From the NCBI GenBank assembly GCA_002780795.1, contig PEUF01000055.1:1-39913 (forward strand): a stretch of DNA of 39,913 nt, read 5' to 3'. Numbering within the stretch: the first letter of the stretch is position 1; each line of letters begins with the position of its first letter. The stretch comes from Candidatus Roizmanbacteria bacterium CG02_land_8_20_14_3_00_36_15 (GTDB lineage: Bacteria; Patescibacteriota; Microgenomatia; UBA1406; GWC2-37-13). Positions 9,493-17,603 of this stretch are shown one piece after another. A program made the translations under genes and the position numbers. The notes beneath the pieces are model-generated. The model saw nothing but the letters and a program-made list of their open reading frames with translations. It did no database searches and was not told the DNA's origin.

Positions 9493-9521
9493 ATTGTAAA
9501 GAAAAAAATAAATAATTGCAA
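9493..9521 (-). promoter_or_regulatory. Leaderless-type promoter of the pilin gene
   Basis: On the minus strand, -35 TTGCAA (9521-9516), a 17-nt spacer and -10 TACAAT (9498-9493) are followed by 6 nt and the ATG at 9486. Transcription would start at or next to the start codon. Confidence 0.6.
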
Positions 9522-9544
9522 ATAAATGTATAAGTCACAGACAT

Positions 9545-9680
9545 TACCCATGTACCAGCCCCGACGTAACGTCGGTACGGTACAGGGTTTCGCACTCAGA
9601 AACCCTGTTCGGACTGATGCCCCGAGCGCCACAGTGGGATACCCCACGTGGTGTCCCATAAGCTCGGGGAGTGCTTCACG
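9545..9680 (+). repeat. Structured multi-stem element, copy 1
   Basis: A 126-nt core (9551-9676) aligns without gaps to a second copy at 21686-21811, with about a dozen differences. Stems: TGTACC (9551-9556) with GGTACA (9579-9584); CCGACG-TAA-CGTCGG inside it (9561-9575); GGGTTTC with GAAACCC (9585-9605); CCCCGAGC (9620-9627) with GCTCGGGG (9662-9669), enclosing TGGGATACC/GGTGTCCCA (9635-9658). Flanking arms ATAAGT/ACTTAT may close the whole element. It lies between the pilin (minus) and the methyltransferase (plus). No known RNA family is recognised; it could be a non-coding RNA or a non-autonomous mobile repeat. Confidence 0.75.
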
Positions 9681-9712
9681 TTTCACATGTTTCGTAACTT
9701 ATTCAGTATATG

Positions 9713-9718
9713 TATAAT
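9713..9718 (+). promoter_or_regulatory. -10 box of the methyltransferase gene
   Basis: TATAAT at 9713-9718 is followed by 8 nt and the ATG at 9727, the same short spacing as in many genes here. No good -35 is visible; the region before it is the tail of the structured element. Confidence 0.5.
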
Positions 9719-9726
9719 ATTTATTT

Positions 9727-10386
9727 ATGGGTAATAAATTTAATAACAACATTATCACCAAAGTACCACCAGATTATTATTATCAGGGTATAAAAAAAAA
9801 TGTTTTTCAGAGCAAATGGCATTATGGAAAACTTAATGCAGTTCTAAATTTAATTAAATTTAATTTTAAAAAAGTATTGGACGTAGGTTGTGCTTCAGGT
9901 TGGTTTACATATCAAATAGCTCAACGTTTTCCTCATTGTCAAATAGTCGGTATAGATATATACCGTAAGGCAATTCAATATGCTAAATCGATTAATGAAA
10001 ATAATAAAAAGATACATTTTCGACAAGCAAATGCTAATAAATTACCTTTTAAAAATAATCAATTTGATTTAATTATATGCGCAGAAGTAATTGAACATGT
10101 CAACAATCCTAAAAAAACTCTTATGGAGATTAAAAGAGTTCTCGCTCCCCGAGGATTTTTATTAATTGAAATGGATACGGGGAATTGGTTATTTAAAATT
10201 ATTTGGTACCTTTGGACAAAGTTTCTTAAGGGAAAAGTTTGGAAAAAAGCTCATATAAATTTATTAAATACTAAAATACTCGAAGAATTATTAGTCAGCT
10301 CGGGGTATAAAATAAAGTCAAAAAAAATATTCAATTATTCAATGGGAGTTATTTTTCTATGCTCCAAAATTCTTAAAACGTCGTGA
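9727..10386 (+). CDS. Class I SAM-dependent methyltransferase
   Basis: A 219-residue Rossmann-fold methyltransferase. Motif I is VLDVGCASGWFT near residue 55, the acidic end of strand 2 is IVGIDIYRKAI, motif II/III is the ANANKLPFKNNQFDLIICAE stretch, and EVIEHVNNPKKTLMEIKRVL with APRGFLLIE is the usual Methyltransf_11 core. The substrate cannot be read from sequence. Surrounding glycosyltransferase-like membrane proteins suggest envelope glycan or lipid modification, but that is inference. Its 3' end overlaps the convergent membrane gene by 30 bp. It has a leaderless-type -10 box. Confidence 0.85.
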   Translation: MGNKFNNNIITKVPPDYYYQGIKKNVFQSKWHYGKLNAVLNLIKFNFKKVLDVGCASGWFTYQIAQRFPHCQIVGIDIYRKAIQYAKSINENNKKIHFRQANANKLPFKNNQFDLIICAEVIEHVNNPKKTLMEIKRVLAPRGFLLIEMDTGNWLFKIIWYLWTKFLKGKVWKKAHINLLNTKILEELLVSSGYKIKSKKIFNYSMGVIFLCSKILKTS

Positions 10387-11637
10387 GAAGTTAAATAAAT
10401 AATCAGTGAATAAAAACAAACAAACTAAGTAATAACTGTTGAAAAATGCATGATACATAAAAATATTGAAGAGAAGTAAAACGGTACTTAATTTAATTAA
10501 AATATGTCTTTTTTGTAAATAAACGAATAAATATAATAATAGAAAAAAAAGATATCCTGTTAAATAGCCATATTGGTTGTTTGATACAAATATCGTTTTG
10601 TTTAATAAACTAGGTAAAGTTAGACTGTTGTAGATTGGGCTAGTAATTTTATTTGGATTAAGATTAAAGAATACATCTTCAAGAAAAGCTTTTGGATTAA
10701 ATATAAAAAATAAAAATACTATCATAAACGGGAAAAAGAATAATATTAATTTCTTTAAAGTAATAATTTCCTGTAGTTTTTTTATTCCTTGTAATAAGAT
10801 AGGTAGTAAAATAATCAATGTTTGGCGAAAACTAAAGAAAAAGCCTAAAAATAAAATCGCCCAACCGATTTTCTTATTTAAATAAAAATATAAGAAACAA
10901 ATAAAAAATAAAAAAATAATTGGATCTAAATAGCTATGTTCTAAAATATAGAAGGATCGGGGTAAAAAAAGAAAAACCAATGTTAAGATATTTAAGGAAT
11001 ATGGATTAATCTTATTTTTAAATAATTTACGGAGGAGAAAAATTGAAACGAGATTAGCACAAATTATCCCAAAGCGAGGATCATTAAATAACAAAACAAA
11101 TGGTAAACTGTATAAAAAACTTGCCGGTAAATAATTATAGTAATTAGGTTCTATCCCCGGATATACTCGACTGTACTCTTCAGAATAAGGATTTTTTCCT
11201 TGGATTAACTTCAATGGTGCCTCTTTCAAAACAACTACGGTGTCAACATGTGGATGTGGCGAGTTATATATAGTCAAAAAGGAAATAATAAGGTAAAATA
11301 CGATTATTCCTTTAAAAAGATAGTGATCATAGTTTGATTTTACGGGAATTAAATTAAATAGACTAACGATAATCAGCAAAAAGAAAATAATATATTTCCC
11401 TATCAAAATAGACCCTTGATTTTGATATAATCCTCCATAATAGATTAATCCGTATATAGGTAAAATTAATAAGCCCAGAGTGGATGATTGTTTAAAAATT
11501 ACACGATTTTTATCTTTAAAAATAAGTAAATTAATTAGAATAAAAACAATAATTAATAGTGATGCATAATTAAAAAAACCTAAATTAGGAACGATGGAAA
11601 AAAAAAGAAGCAGTAAAATAAATAATTTTCTGTTCAT
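10357..11637 (-). CDS. GT-C fold glycosyltransferase-like integral membrane protein
   Basis: A 426-residue multi-pass protein with about ten hydrophobic segments. The first large extracytoplasmic loop contains APLKLIQGKNPYSEEY and NYYNYLPASFLY, the pattern (GxNPY ... Y-x-Y-x-P) of polyprenyl-phosphate-dependent GT-C mannosyltransferases (GT87/DUF2029 type). It likely transfers a sugar outside the membrane; donor and acceptor are unknown. Its start overlaps head-to-head by 44 bp with the divergent YfhO-like gene, and its end overlaps the methyltransferase by 30 bp. A TATAAT lies 15 nt before its ATG, and no Shine-Dalgarno sequence is visible. Confidence 0.7.
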   Translation of the reverse strand: MNRKLFILLLLFFSIVPNLGFFNYASLLIIVFILINLLIFKDKNRVIFKQSSTLGLLILPIYGLIYYGGLYQNQGSILIGKYIIFFLLIIVSLFNLIPVKSNYDHYLFKGIIVFYLIISFLTIYNSPHPHVDTVVVLKEAPLKLIQGKNPYSEEYSRVYPGIEPNYYNYLPASFLYSLPFVLLFNDPRFGIICANLVSIFLLRKLFKNKINPYSLNILTLVFLFLPRSFYILEHSYLDPIIFLFFICFLYFYLNKKIGWAILFLGFFFSFRQTLIILLPILLQGIKKLQEIITLKKLILFFFPFMIVFLFFIFNPKAFLEDVFFNLNPNKITSPIYNSLTLPSLLNKTIFVSNNQYGYLTGYLFFLLLYLFVYLQKRHILIKLSTVLLLFNIFMYHAFFNSYYLVCLFLFTDYLFNFSRRFKNFGA

Positions 11638-13771
11638 AGGAATTTATTTTCTATTATACTGCATTATATTTTTTACTATTAAAAATAAACTGCTGTTTAC
11701 TCCCGACTTTGGCGAAAGTGACGCATATCATCTCAATTTATCTTTAAAATATTTTCTAGCGCAAAACTTAAGGCAAGGGAAAATTCCTTTTTGGACTAAC
11801 CAACTTCAAGGAGGCTATCCCTTGTTTTCCGAAGGGCAAATTGGGACACTCTTTCTTCCCAACCTCTTATTTTTTAAATTCTTAAATTTTCCCGATGCCT
11901 ATAATCTTGTTTTTGTTTTTTCACTATTTCTTATCAGTTCTGGTTTCTATCTTCTTTTGAGGGAGTTTAAAGTTAAAGCTTTGATTTCTTTACTATTAAG
12001 TTTAATTTTTACTTTTAGCGGAACGATATCATTGCGTTGGGTTCATATTAATCTAATTCAATCATTCTCTCTCACACCCTTACTGTGCTATGTTTTAATT
12101 AAATATTTCAACTCAAAAAAAAAGAGTTTACCTTTAATCGCCACTCTAGTTATTTCGCAGATTATTTTTGCCGGACACCTGCAAATAGTCTTTATTAGCC
12201 TATTTGCTCTTTTTTTGTTTTGCGTTGTTTATCTTATTCTTAAAAAAAAGAGTCTTAGCGAAATTTCCATCAATATCGTTTTTCTATTTTTTATAATAAT
12301 AAGCGGATTTATCCTGTCTTTATCGCAGATTTTGCCAACATTTCTTTTGACGCAAAACTCATCAAGATTACTGTCGTTAGATTATAACATCGCCACTTCG
12401 TTTCCCTTTACCTGGGCCCACCTAATTTCTTATTTCACTCCCTACTATTTTGGTAGTCCGAAATTAGGTACCTATCCGCCATATTCAAATGATTGGGGCA
12501 TTTTTTGGGAAAATACGCCCTATTTGGGATGGCCTCTTTTTCTTTTAATGTTTACTTCTTTGATTATTACTATTAAAAAAAACTTTTCAAAAAAGCTGGT
12601 TTTTTTTGGATTGTTGTTGACAATTTTTTTTATATTTTTAGCCTTAGGGAAAAATTCTCCTTTTTACTTTATTTTCAGTTTTTTTCCATTCAATAGTTTT
12701 CGTACCCCTTCAAAATATCTTCTGGCCGCCAATTTTTTTCTCGTTTTTACCGCTGGAATAATTATCAATAACTTATATTTATCTTTAAAACACCAACTAT
12801 CAAAGATAATATTAATTATTTTGCTTTTGTTTAATATCGTTATATTAATTAAATTTACATTTAATTATCAATTATTTTTAAATAAAGACATAGTTTTATC
12901 AACACCAAAATCCTCCAATATTATTGATAATAATTCTTTGTATTTGACATTGGGTCAGGGTAATGATTGGAACGATGTTTTTTTAAATAAAGGTTGGCTG
13001 ACGGAAAATAGTATTAATAATTATTTATTTTTTAAAAATTATTTGTACCAAAACTCTAATCTGTTATTTGGCAAAAAAATTTTCAATATTAACACCGGAA
13101 CATTTAAATTAAGAAGACCAGAATATTTAAAAGATTTGGTGGAGAAAAACATTAGTTTAGAAGATAAAAAAACAATTATTATAGATAGGAAACTACAAAA
13201 TCTTTTAGAAATCATTGGAATACGATATATAATCTCATCTTTACCAATTCAAGATGATGCCTACAAGCTTTTAACCAGTTTACAAAATAATAAATATAAA
13301 ATTTTTATATATAAGGATAGTCAAATAGGATCGGAATTGTTTTATGTCCCAAAAAAAATAAAGAAAATTACTTTTCTTAACGAATTTACCGAAAATTATC
13401 AAGATGACAAAATTTCCCTTTCTCATTCTTTGATTGAAGATATTCCTTTTGCCGCCATTACCAATAATGAGAAATATTCGCTTTCCCACATAGAAACTTA
13501 TGGCAATAATCTAAAAATCAAAGGCAGCTTTAAAAATAAAACGTTTTTTGTCCTGCAACAAAATTATTATCCAGAGTGGTCGGTTTATATTGATGGGAAA
13601 AGGACATCAATCTATAAAACAAATTTAATTCATATAGGTTTTTTTATTCCAAAAGGAACACATGATATTGAATTGAGGTATGAGAATTTTTATTTCAAAC
13701 TAGGTTTAGTCATATCTTTTATGTACCTTCTCCTGTTTATTTTTATATTATTTAAACTAAAAAGACTTTAA
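11594..13771 (+). CDS. YfhO-family membrane protein (GT-C like)
   Basis: A 725-residue membrane protein with about a dozen helices followed by a C-terminal extracytoplasmic domain and a final helix. The N-terminal loop has DFGESDAYHLN and TNQLQGGYPLFSEGQIG, and the C-terminal domain has NYYPEWSVYIDGKRTSIYKT and a GTHDIELRYE segment, both typical of YfhO proteins, which are linked to glycosylation of cell-wall polymers. An AGGA lies only 3 nt before the ATG. The start overlaps the divergent gene by 44 bp and the stop overlaps the next convergent gene by 15 bp. Confidence 0.8.
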   Translation: MEKKRSSKINNFLFIGIYFLLYCIIFFTIKNKLLFTPDFGESDAYHLNLSLKYFLAQNLRQGKIPFWTNQLQGGYPLFSEGQIGTLFLPNLLFFKFLNFPDAYNLVFVFSLFLISSGFYLLLREFKVKALISLLLSLIFTFSGTISLRWVHINLIQSFSLTPLLCYVLIKYFNSKKKSLPLIATLVISQIIFAGHLQIVFISLFALFLFCVVYLILKKKSLSEISINIVFLFFIIISGFILSLSQILPTFLLTQNSSRLLSLDYNIATSFPFTWAHLISYFTPYYFGSPKLGTYPPYSNDWGIFWENTPYLGWPLFLLMFTSLIITIKKNFSKKLVFFGLLLTIFFIFLALGKNSPFYFIFSFFPFNSFRTPSKYLLAANFFLVFTAGIIINNLYLSLKHQLSKIILIILLLFNIVILIKFTFNYQLFLNKDIVLSTPKSSNIIDNNSLYLTLGQGNDWNDVFLNKGWLTENSINNYLFFKNYLYQNSNLLFGKKIFNINTGTFKLRRPEYLKDLVEKNISLEDKKTIIIDRKLQNLLEIIGIRYIISSLPIQDDAYKLLTSLQNNKYKIFIYKDSQIGSELFYVPKKIKKITFLNEFTENYQDDKISLSHSLIEDIPFAAITNNEKYSLSHIETYGNNLKIKGSFKNKTFFVLQQNYYPEWSVYIDGKRTSIYKTNLIHIGFFIPKGTHDIELRYENFYFKLGLVISFMYLLLFIFILFKLKRL

Positions 13772-15787
13772 CTTAATCTTAGCGTTTTGCTGGTAAGATT
13801 TTATCTTTTGCCGCATTTTATTTTTCTCGGACTCTTTTTGATAACAGTTATCAGCAATATCTTTCAATTGATTAATGTAGAGCGAGTCGGTAGATTCAGC
13901 TAAAGCCTTTTCAATTACCATTTGGGAATTAAGACAATCACCAGCAATTTCATAATACTTTGACAGTAGAAAATTATTATCTAAGTCATCAGGTTTGAGA
14001 ATGATCGAAGTGTTTATATGGCCAAGCGCTTTTTCCAGTTTTTTTTGTTCTAAGTAGAAGTAGGCAGTATTTTGGTGAGCGATTGAGTAAGCGCGCAAAA
14101 TATCAGCAGTAAAGAGATTTTTAAATATTGGATTGTTATTAATCACCTGCTGTTCGATTCCCATATTAAAATAATTTTTCCAAAAAAAATCTAATATCTG
14201 CTCGGTTGAAGTATTACTGATGGCAGATTTTTTTTCTAATTTATATAGAATACCCTGGGGAACCCACAGATAATTAGCTAAATTTGGCAGAGGGTATTTT
14301 TCATTTGAGTAAATATTAAACCGATTCTTATTAATCTCGATTAGCTTTTCAATTCTATTACCCTTTTTTAATCCAAGTTTTAACTGGGGATATTGAGATG
14401 ACAGAACCGGTCCATAAAAATCGGTTAACAATTTATTGGCGTGAATAATTATTTTATTTTTTTGAAAACGTGGTTGTGAAAAATAAATGTATTGAGTATC
14501 AAACAATACCGTATCTTGAGATAATAAAATAATTGAGGGTGGCTTGGTAAAAGTTAGCACATCTCGTCCAAGATTTTCGGCAAAATTATTGTTCTTCAGA
14601 GCTAATATTGGCCGAATATTTCTTGCTAACTGACCAAAGGGATAGATAAGAAAGAAAATTGATACAACAAATAAAGAAAATTTTTTTAAGAACAAGTTTT
14701 TAATTAAAATGTTTAATATTTTTTTTATTAAATCGTAGATTACCCATAAGCCAAAATAGATAAATATGGCCAAAAAAAAGTAAAAACCATGTAAAAATCT
14801 TTCCATGGTGGCAAAAAAAAAGCTGCCGGATAAAGGAAAATTGGCATAAAAGAAAAAGAAGGGTCCAAACGAAACTATATTTATTAATACGGCTGTTAAT
14901 AGCAACTTTAAATGTTTATTTGTTGATTTATAGTAATAAATAAAAGCGGCAGCAAAAGCGATGATTCCTAAAAAAGTAAAGTCGCTTAGTATAAATAAAA
15001 ACAAATTTTTTAGTTGTAAAAAGCGGTGAATTGGTAAGTTGGTAATAAACGAACCGGCAGTAAATGTCCCATATCCCTGTCTAAGGAGGATGTAGATGAT
15101 TCCTTTTAGGCTAGTCGCATTGCCCCAGATGATCGGGGCTTTATTATTATAAGCAATAATCAACTGCAGATTGGGAAGAAGGCCGGTAAAAAACATTAAC
15201 AGACAGATAAATAGAGAGAATATTGTTACCCTTATTTTACGTCGTTCTTTCCACAACAAAAACATCAGAGCCGGCAATACCAAAAAAAAAGTATGGTGGT
15301 GTGAGGTTGCCAGGCCGATTATCAAAGATAAGATATATAAGTAGAAAACTTTATTCGATTTATAAAATAGGATGGATAAATAAAAACAGCTGGTGATTAA
15401 TAAAGTATTTAGGGGAAACACCTCGGGGACGATGGCGTATAACCAGATAATATAATTGAAAGCTAAAACGCCAACAGTGATAGTCAATATCCAGCCTGAG
15501 TAATATTTAGGCTTAAATAAAACCTTGATAATTTTGATAAAGAAATATAAAGATAAAACGGTGGAAACGATTGATATTAGAGTGACACGACCGGCCGGGC
15601 TAATAGTAATAAAATTTAAACTGTTTACCACTATTCCTAGCAAAGTAAATAGACTGTAGCCTGGGGGATGAGCAAAGCCTTTGGTGATTATCGCCGATAC
15701 CAAGTCTCCCGCGTCACCGCCAAAAATAGTTTTTGAGAGTGTAACTAAATAAACCAATAGCAAAAAAAACAACGTAAAGCTAGACAT
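13757..15787 (-). CDS. DUF2723-family GT-C membrane protein with TPR tail
   Basis: A 676-residue protein. The N-terminus carries the DUF2723 signature: GGDAGDLVSAI followed by GFAHPPGYSLFTLLG in the first loop, the place of the catalytic acid in protein O-mannosyltransferase-like enzymes. About ten to twelve hydrophobic helices follow, then a soluble tail with TPR-like repeats (EQKKLEKALGHINTSIILKP near 580). It probably glycosylates exported proteins or cell-wall components; the pilins encoded beside it are possible targets, which is speculation. A TATAAT ends 6 nt before the ATG. The gene converges with the YfhO-like gene with a 15-bp overlap. Confidence 0.78.
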   Translation of the reverse strand: MSSFTLFFLLLVYLVTLSKTIFGGDAGDLVSAIITKGFAHPPGYSLFTLLGIVVNSLNFITISPAGRVTLISIVSTVLSLYFFIKIIKVLFKPKYYSGWILTITVGVLAFNYIIWLYAIVPEVFPLNTLLITSCFYLSILFYKSNKVFYLYILSLIIGLATSHHHTFFLVLPALMFLLWKERRKIRVTIFSLFICLLMFFTGLLPNLQLIIAYNNKAPIIWGNATSLKGIIYILLRQGYGTFTAGSFITNLPIHRFLQLKNLFLFILSDFTFLGIIAFAAAFIYYYKSTNKHLKLLLTAVLINIVSFGPFFFFYANFPLSGSFFFATMERFLHGFYFFLAIFIYFGLWVIYDLIKKILNILIKNLFLKKFSLFVVSIFFLIYPFGQLARNIRPILALKNNNFAENLGRDVLTFTKPPSIILLSQDTVLFDTQYIYFSQPRFQKNKIIIHANKLLTDFYGPVLSSQYPQLKLGLKKGNRIEKLIEINKNRFNIYSNEKYPLPNLANYLWVPQGILYKLEKKSAISNTSTEQILDFFWKNYFNMGIEQQVINNNPIFKNLFTADILRAYSIAHQNTAYFYLEQKKLEKALGHINTSIILKPDDLDNNFLLSKYYEIAGDCLNSQMVIEKALAESTDSLYINQLKDIADNCYQKESEKNKMRQKIKSYQQNAKIKLKSF

Positions 15788-15793
15788 CCATAA

Positions 15794-15799
15794 ATTATA
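15794..15799 (-). promoter_or_regulatory. -10 box of the DUF2723 gene
   Basis: On the minus strand TATAAT (15799-15794) is followed by 6 nt and the ATG at 15787. It sits in the 23-bp gap after the upstream pilin stop, so the gene can be transcribed on its own as a leaderless mRNA. The -35 is weak. Confidence 0.5.
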
Positions 15800-15810
15800 T
15801 CAAACAGACT

Positions 15811-16323
15811 TTATTGGAAGCAGATAAAGCAATCGGTAGCAGTAGCTTGAGGACACGCATCAGTAGTTCGTTCACTTCCTGATTGATCGAATCTTGTATT
15901 TTGATCATTTCTAAACGATTTAGATTGAGGTTGGAAACAAACAACCAACTTCTCAGAATTAGGATAATAAACAGAGATATTTTTTAAATTACTTGATCCG
16001 CCGGCTAATGAATAAAAGTCGGCCTTTAATTCCCCAGCCGAGGCTGTCTCGGTAATAGAAGCAGACAGAGCTCCTAAATCAGTAACGCTTCCAGTAGTAA
16101 ACCCAGCATCCGCCACTACCCAGGGGAACTGATTTCTTTGGGCATAATAGCGTATGCCTGCCTGATAAAATTCTGCCGCCGTATTTCTCATTGAGGTATC
16201 CTTACCTTTTTTCAGTTGTTCAAATGGATCAACTGCCGCAAGCAATCCGACTGCTAAAGCACCAAGAAGAGCGATAACAATTAAAATTTCAATTAGGGTA
16301 AAACCTTTAAGCAATTTGCCCAT
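15811..16323 (-). CDS. Type IV pilin-like protein
   Basis: About 170 residues from the ATG at 16323. The leader MGKLLKG precedes FTLIEILIVIALLGALAVG, with Gly at -1 and Glu at +5. The region after the helix is KKGKDTSMRNTAAEFYQAGI, and the C-terminus carries four Cys (CFQPQ, DACPQ, DCFICFQ). An in-frame ATG at 16374 would add 17 residues, but that stretch contains a TTGACA/18 nt/TAGTAT promoter ending 8 nt before 16323, so the shorter start is preferred. It follows pilB-pilT-pilC on the same strand but has its own promoter. Confidence 0.88.
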   Translation of the reverse strand: MGKLLKGFTLIEILIVIALLGALAVGLLAAVDPFEQLKKGKDTSMRNTAAEFYQAGIRYYAQRNQFPWVVADAGFTTGSVTDLGALSASITETASAGELKADFYSLAGGSSNLKNISVYYPNSEKLVVCFQPQSKSFRNDQNTRFDQSGSERTTDACPQATATDCFICFQ

Positions 16324-16331
16324 ATAAATTA

Positions 16332-16361
16332 ATACTAATACTATTGATTTTGGTTTGTCAA
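16332..16361 (-). promoter_or_regulatory. Leaderless-type promoter of the pilin at 16323
   Basis: On the minus strand a perfect -35 TTGACA (16361-16356), an 18-nt spacer and -10 TAGTAT (16337-16332) end 8 nt before the ATG at 16323. It lies 40 bp after the pilC stop codon. Confidence 0.65.
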
Positions 16362-16400
16362 GGGGAATTTTCAAAGTAGAGAGAAATTATGTTATCTTAA

Positions 16401-17600
16401 CTAAAAGCTGCTCGTTAGTTGATAGATGGGTGTGATTACCGACATGACCAAAATACCGACGGCGGCGCCAAGTACTACTAAAATTGATGGTTCAATCAAC
16501 GACGTCATTGTTTTGACGGCTAAGTCCGACTCCATTTCAAAGTAGTGCGAAATTCGCCCAAGGGTTTCATCAAGCTTACCGGTTTGCTCACCGACAATCA
16601 CCATTTGGACAAGAATGGGCGGAAAGATCTGTTCTTGAAGCATAGCCGAACCAAGAGAGACGCCTCTTTCGACCTCTTTATAAACGTTTCGAAAAGCTTT
16701 TTGATAAATAACATTATTGACGGTTTCGATTATAATTTCGAGACTCTCAAGAATAGAAACACCCGAGCCAATTAAAATAGAAAGAGTTCGGGTAGCGTCA
16801 ACCAAAGAACTAATCTTGACCACATTGCTGATTGCCGGTAATTTTAGGACTGTGGAGTCGGAAAAAAGTTTTCCTTGATTGGAACGGAGAAATCTCTTAA
16901 CTAAAATATATAGACCAATAAAAAAAGCAATAATTATTGGCCAATATTTAGCGCTAAAAGACGAAGCTGCCATCAGAATTTGAGTGGTTAACGGTAATGA
17001 TAAATTAAAATCTTTGTATAAATTTAGAAGTTTTGGGATAACAAATGTAACCATAATAAACATAACGCCAACCATACCCAGAATAAGAATCATTGGATAA
17101 ATCATTGCTCCTTTGATTTTTCCCTGAAACTCACGCTGCTTTTCTAGATTCTGAGCAAGTTTAAGAAGAATATCGCTAAGTTTGCCTGATGCTTCTCCTG
17201 ACTTAACTAATGAGATATAAAGGTTAGAAAAAAACTGGGGATACTTTTTTAAAACCATAGAAAAACTATCACCTTCTTTAATTTCTTTTTCGATATTATT
17301 AACCAACTTCGATAAACCTTTTTTACTTACTTGTTTTTTTAAAATATCAAAGGAATCAACTAAAGTTAGACCGGCGTTAAGCATGATGGCCAACTGTCGG
17401 GTAAGATCAACGATATCGGTGAAAGAAACACGGTTAAAAAAGAAAGCTAAATTAGATTCAATTAGATTTTCTTTAGGTTTTATTTCAATCAAAAAAAAAC
17501 CCTGCCTTTTTAAATTAAAGGCAACTGTTTTTTCATTTTCTGCCTCAACTGTTTTAGAGATTATTTTATTGTTTCGGAATGCTCTATAACAAAATAACAT
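16401..17600 (-). CDS. pilC: Type IV pilus inner-membrane platform protein PilC
   Basis: A 399-residue GspF/PilC protein with two repeated T2SSF domains. The first (about 60-185) includes RQLAIMLNAGLTLVDSFDIL and GEASGKLSDILLKLA; the second (about 265-390) includes TRTLSILIGSGVSILESLEI and VGEQTGKLDETLGRIS. Three membrane helices are visible (about 165-190, 215-235, 370-395). It forms the membrane platform on which PilB and PilT act. Length is typical (about 400). It starts 3 nt after the pilT stop, so the two are cotranscribed. Confidence 0.95.
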   Translation of the reverse strand: MLFCYRAFRNNKIISKTVEAENEKTVAFNLKRQGFFLIEIKPKENLIESNLAFFFNRVSFTDIVDLTRQLAIMLNAGLTLVDSFDILKKQVSKKGLSKLVNNIEKEIKEGDSFSMVLKKYPQFFSNLYISLVKSGEASGKLSDILLKLAQNLEKQREFQGKIKGAMIYPMILILGMVGVMFIMVTFVIPKLLNLYKDFNLSLPLTTQILMAASSFSAKYWPIIIAFFIGLYILVKRFLRSNQGKLFSDSTVLKLPAISNVVKISSLVDATRTLSILIGSGVSILESLEIIIETVNNVIYQKAFRNVYKEVERGVSLGSAMLQEQIFPPILVQMVIVGEQTGKLDETLGRISHYFEMESDLAVKTMTSLIEPSILVVLGAAVGILVMSVITPIYQLTSSF

Positions 17601-17603
17601 AGA

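Noticed and set aside
9483-9717. Two opposing open frames of 60-70 codons over the structured element
   Set aside because: They arise from the GC-rich palindromic element and are mirror images on the two strands. The second copy at 21.7 kb does not keep a matching frame with its own start.
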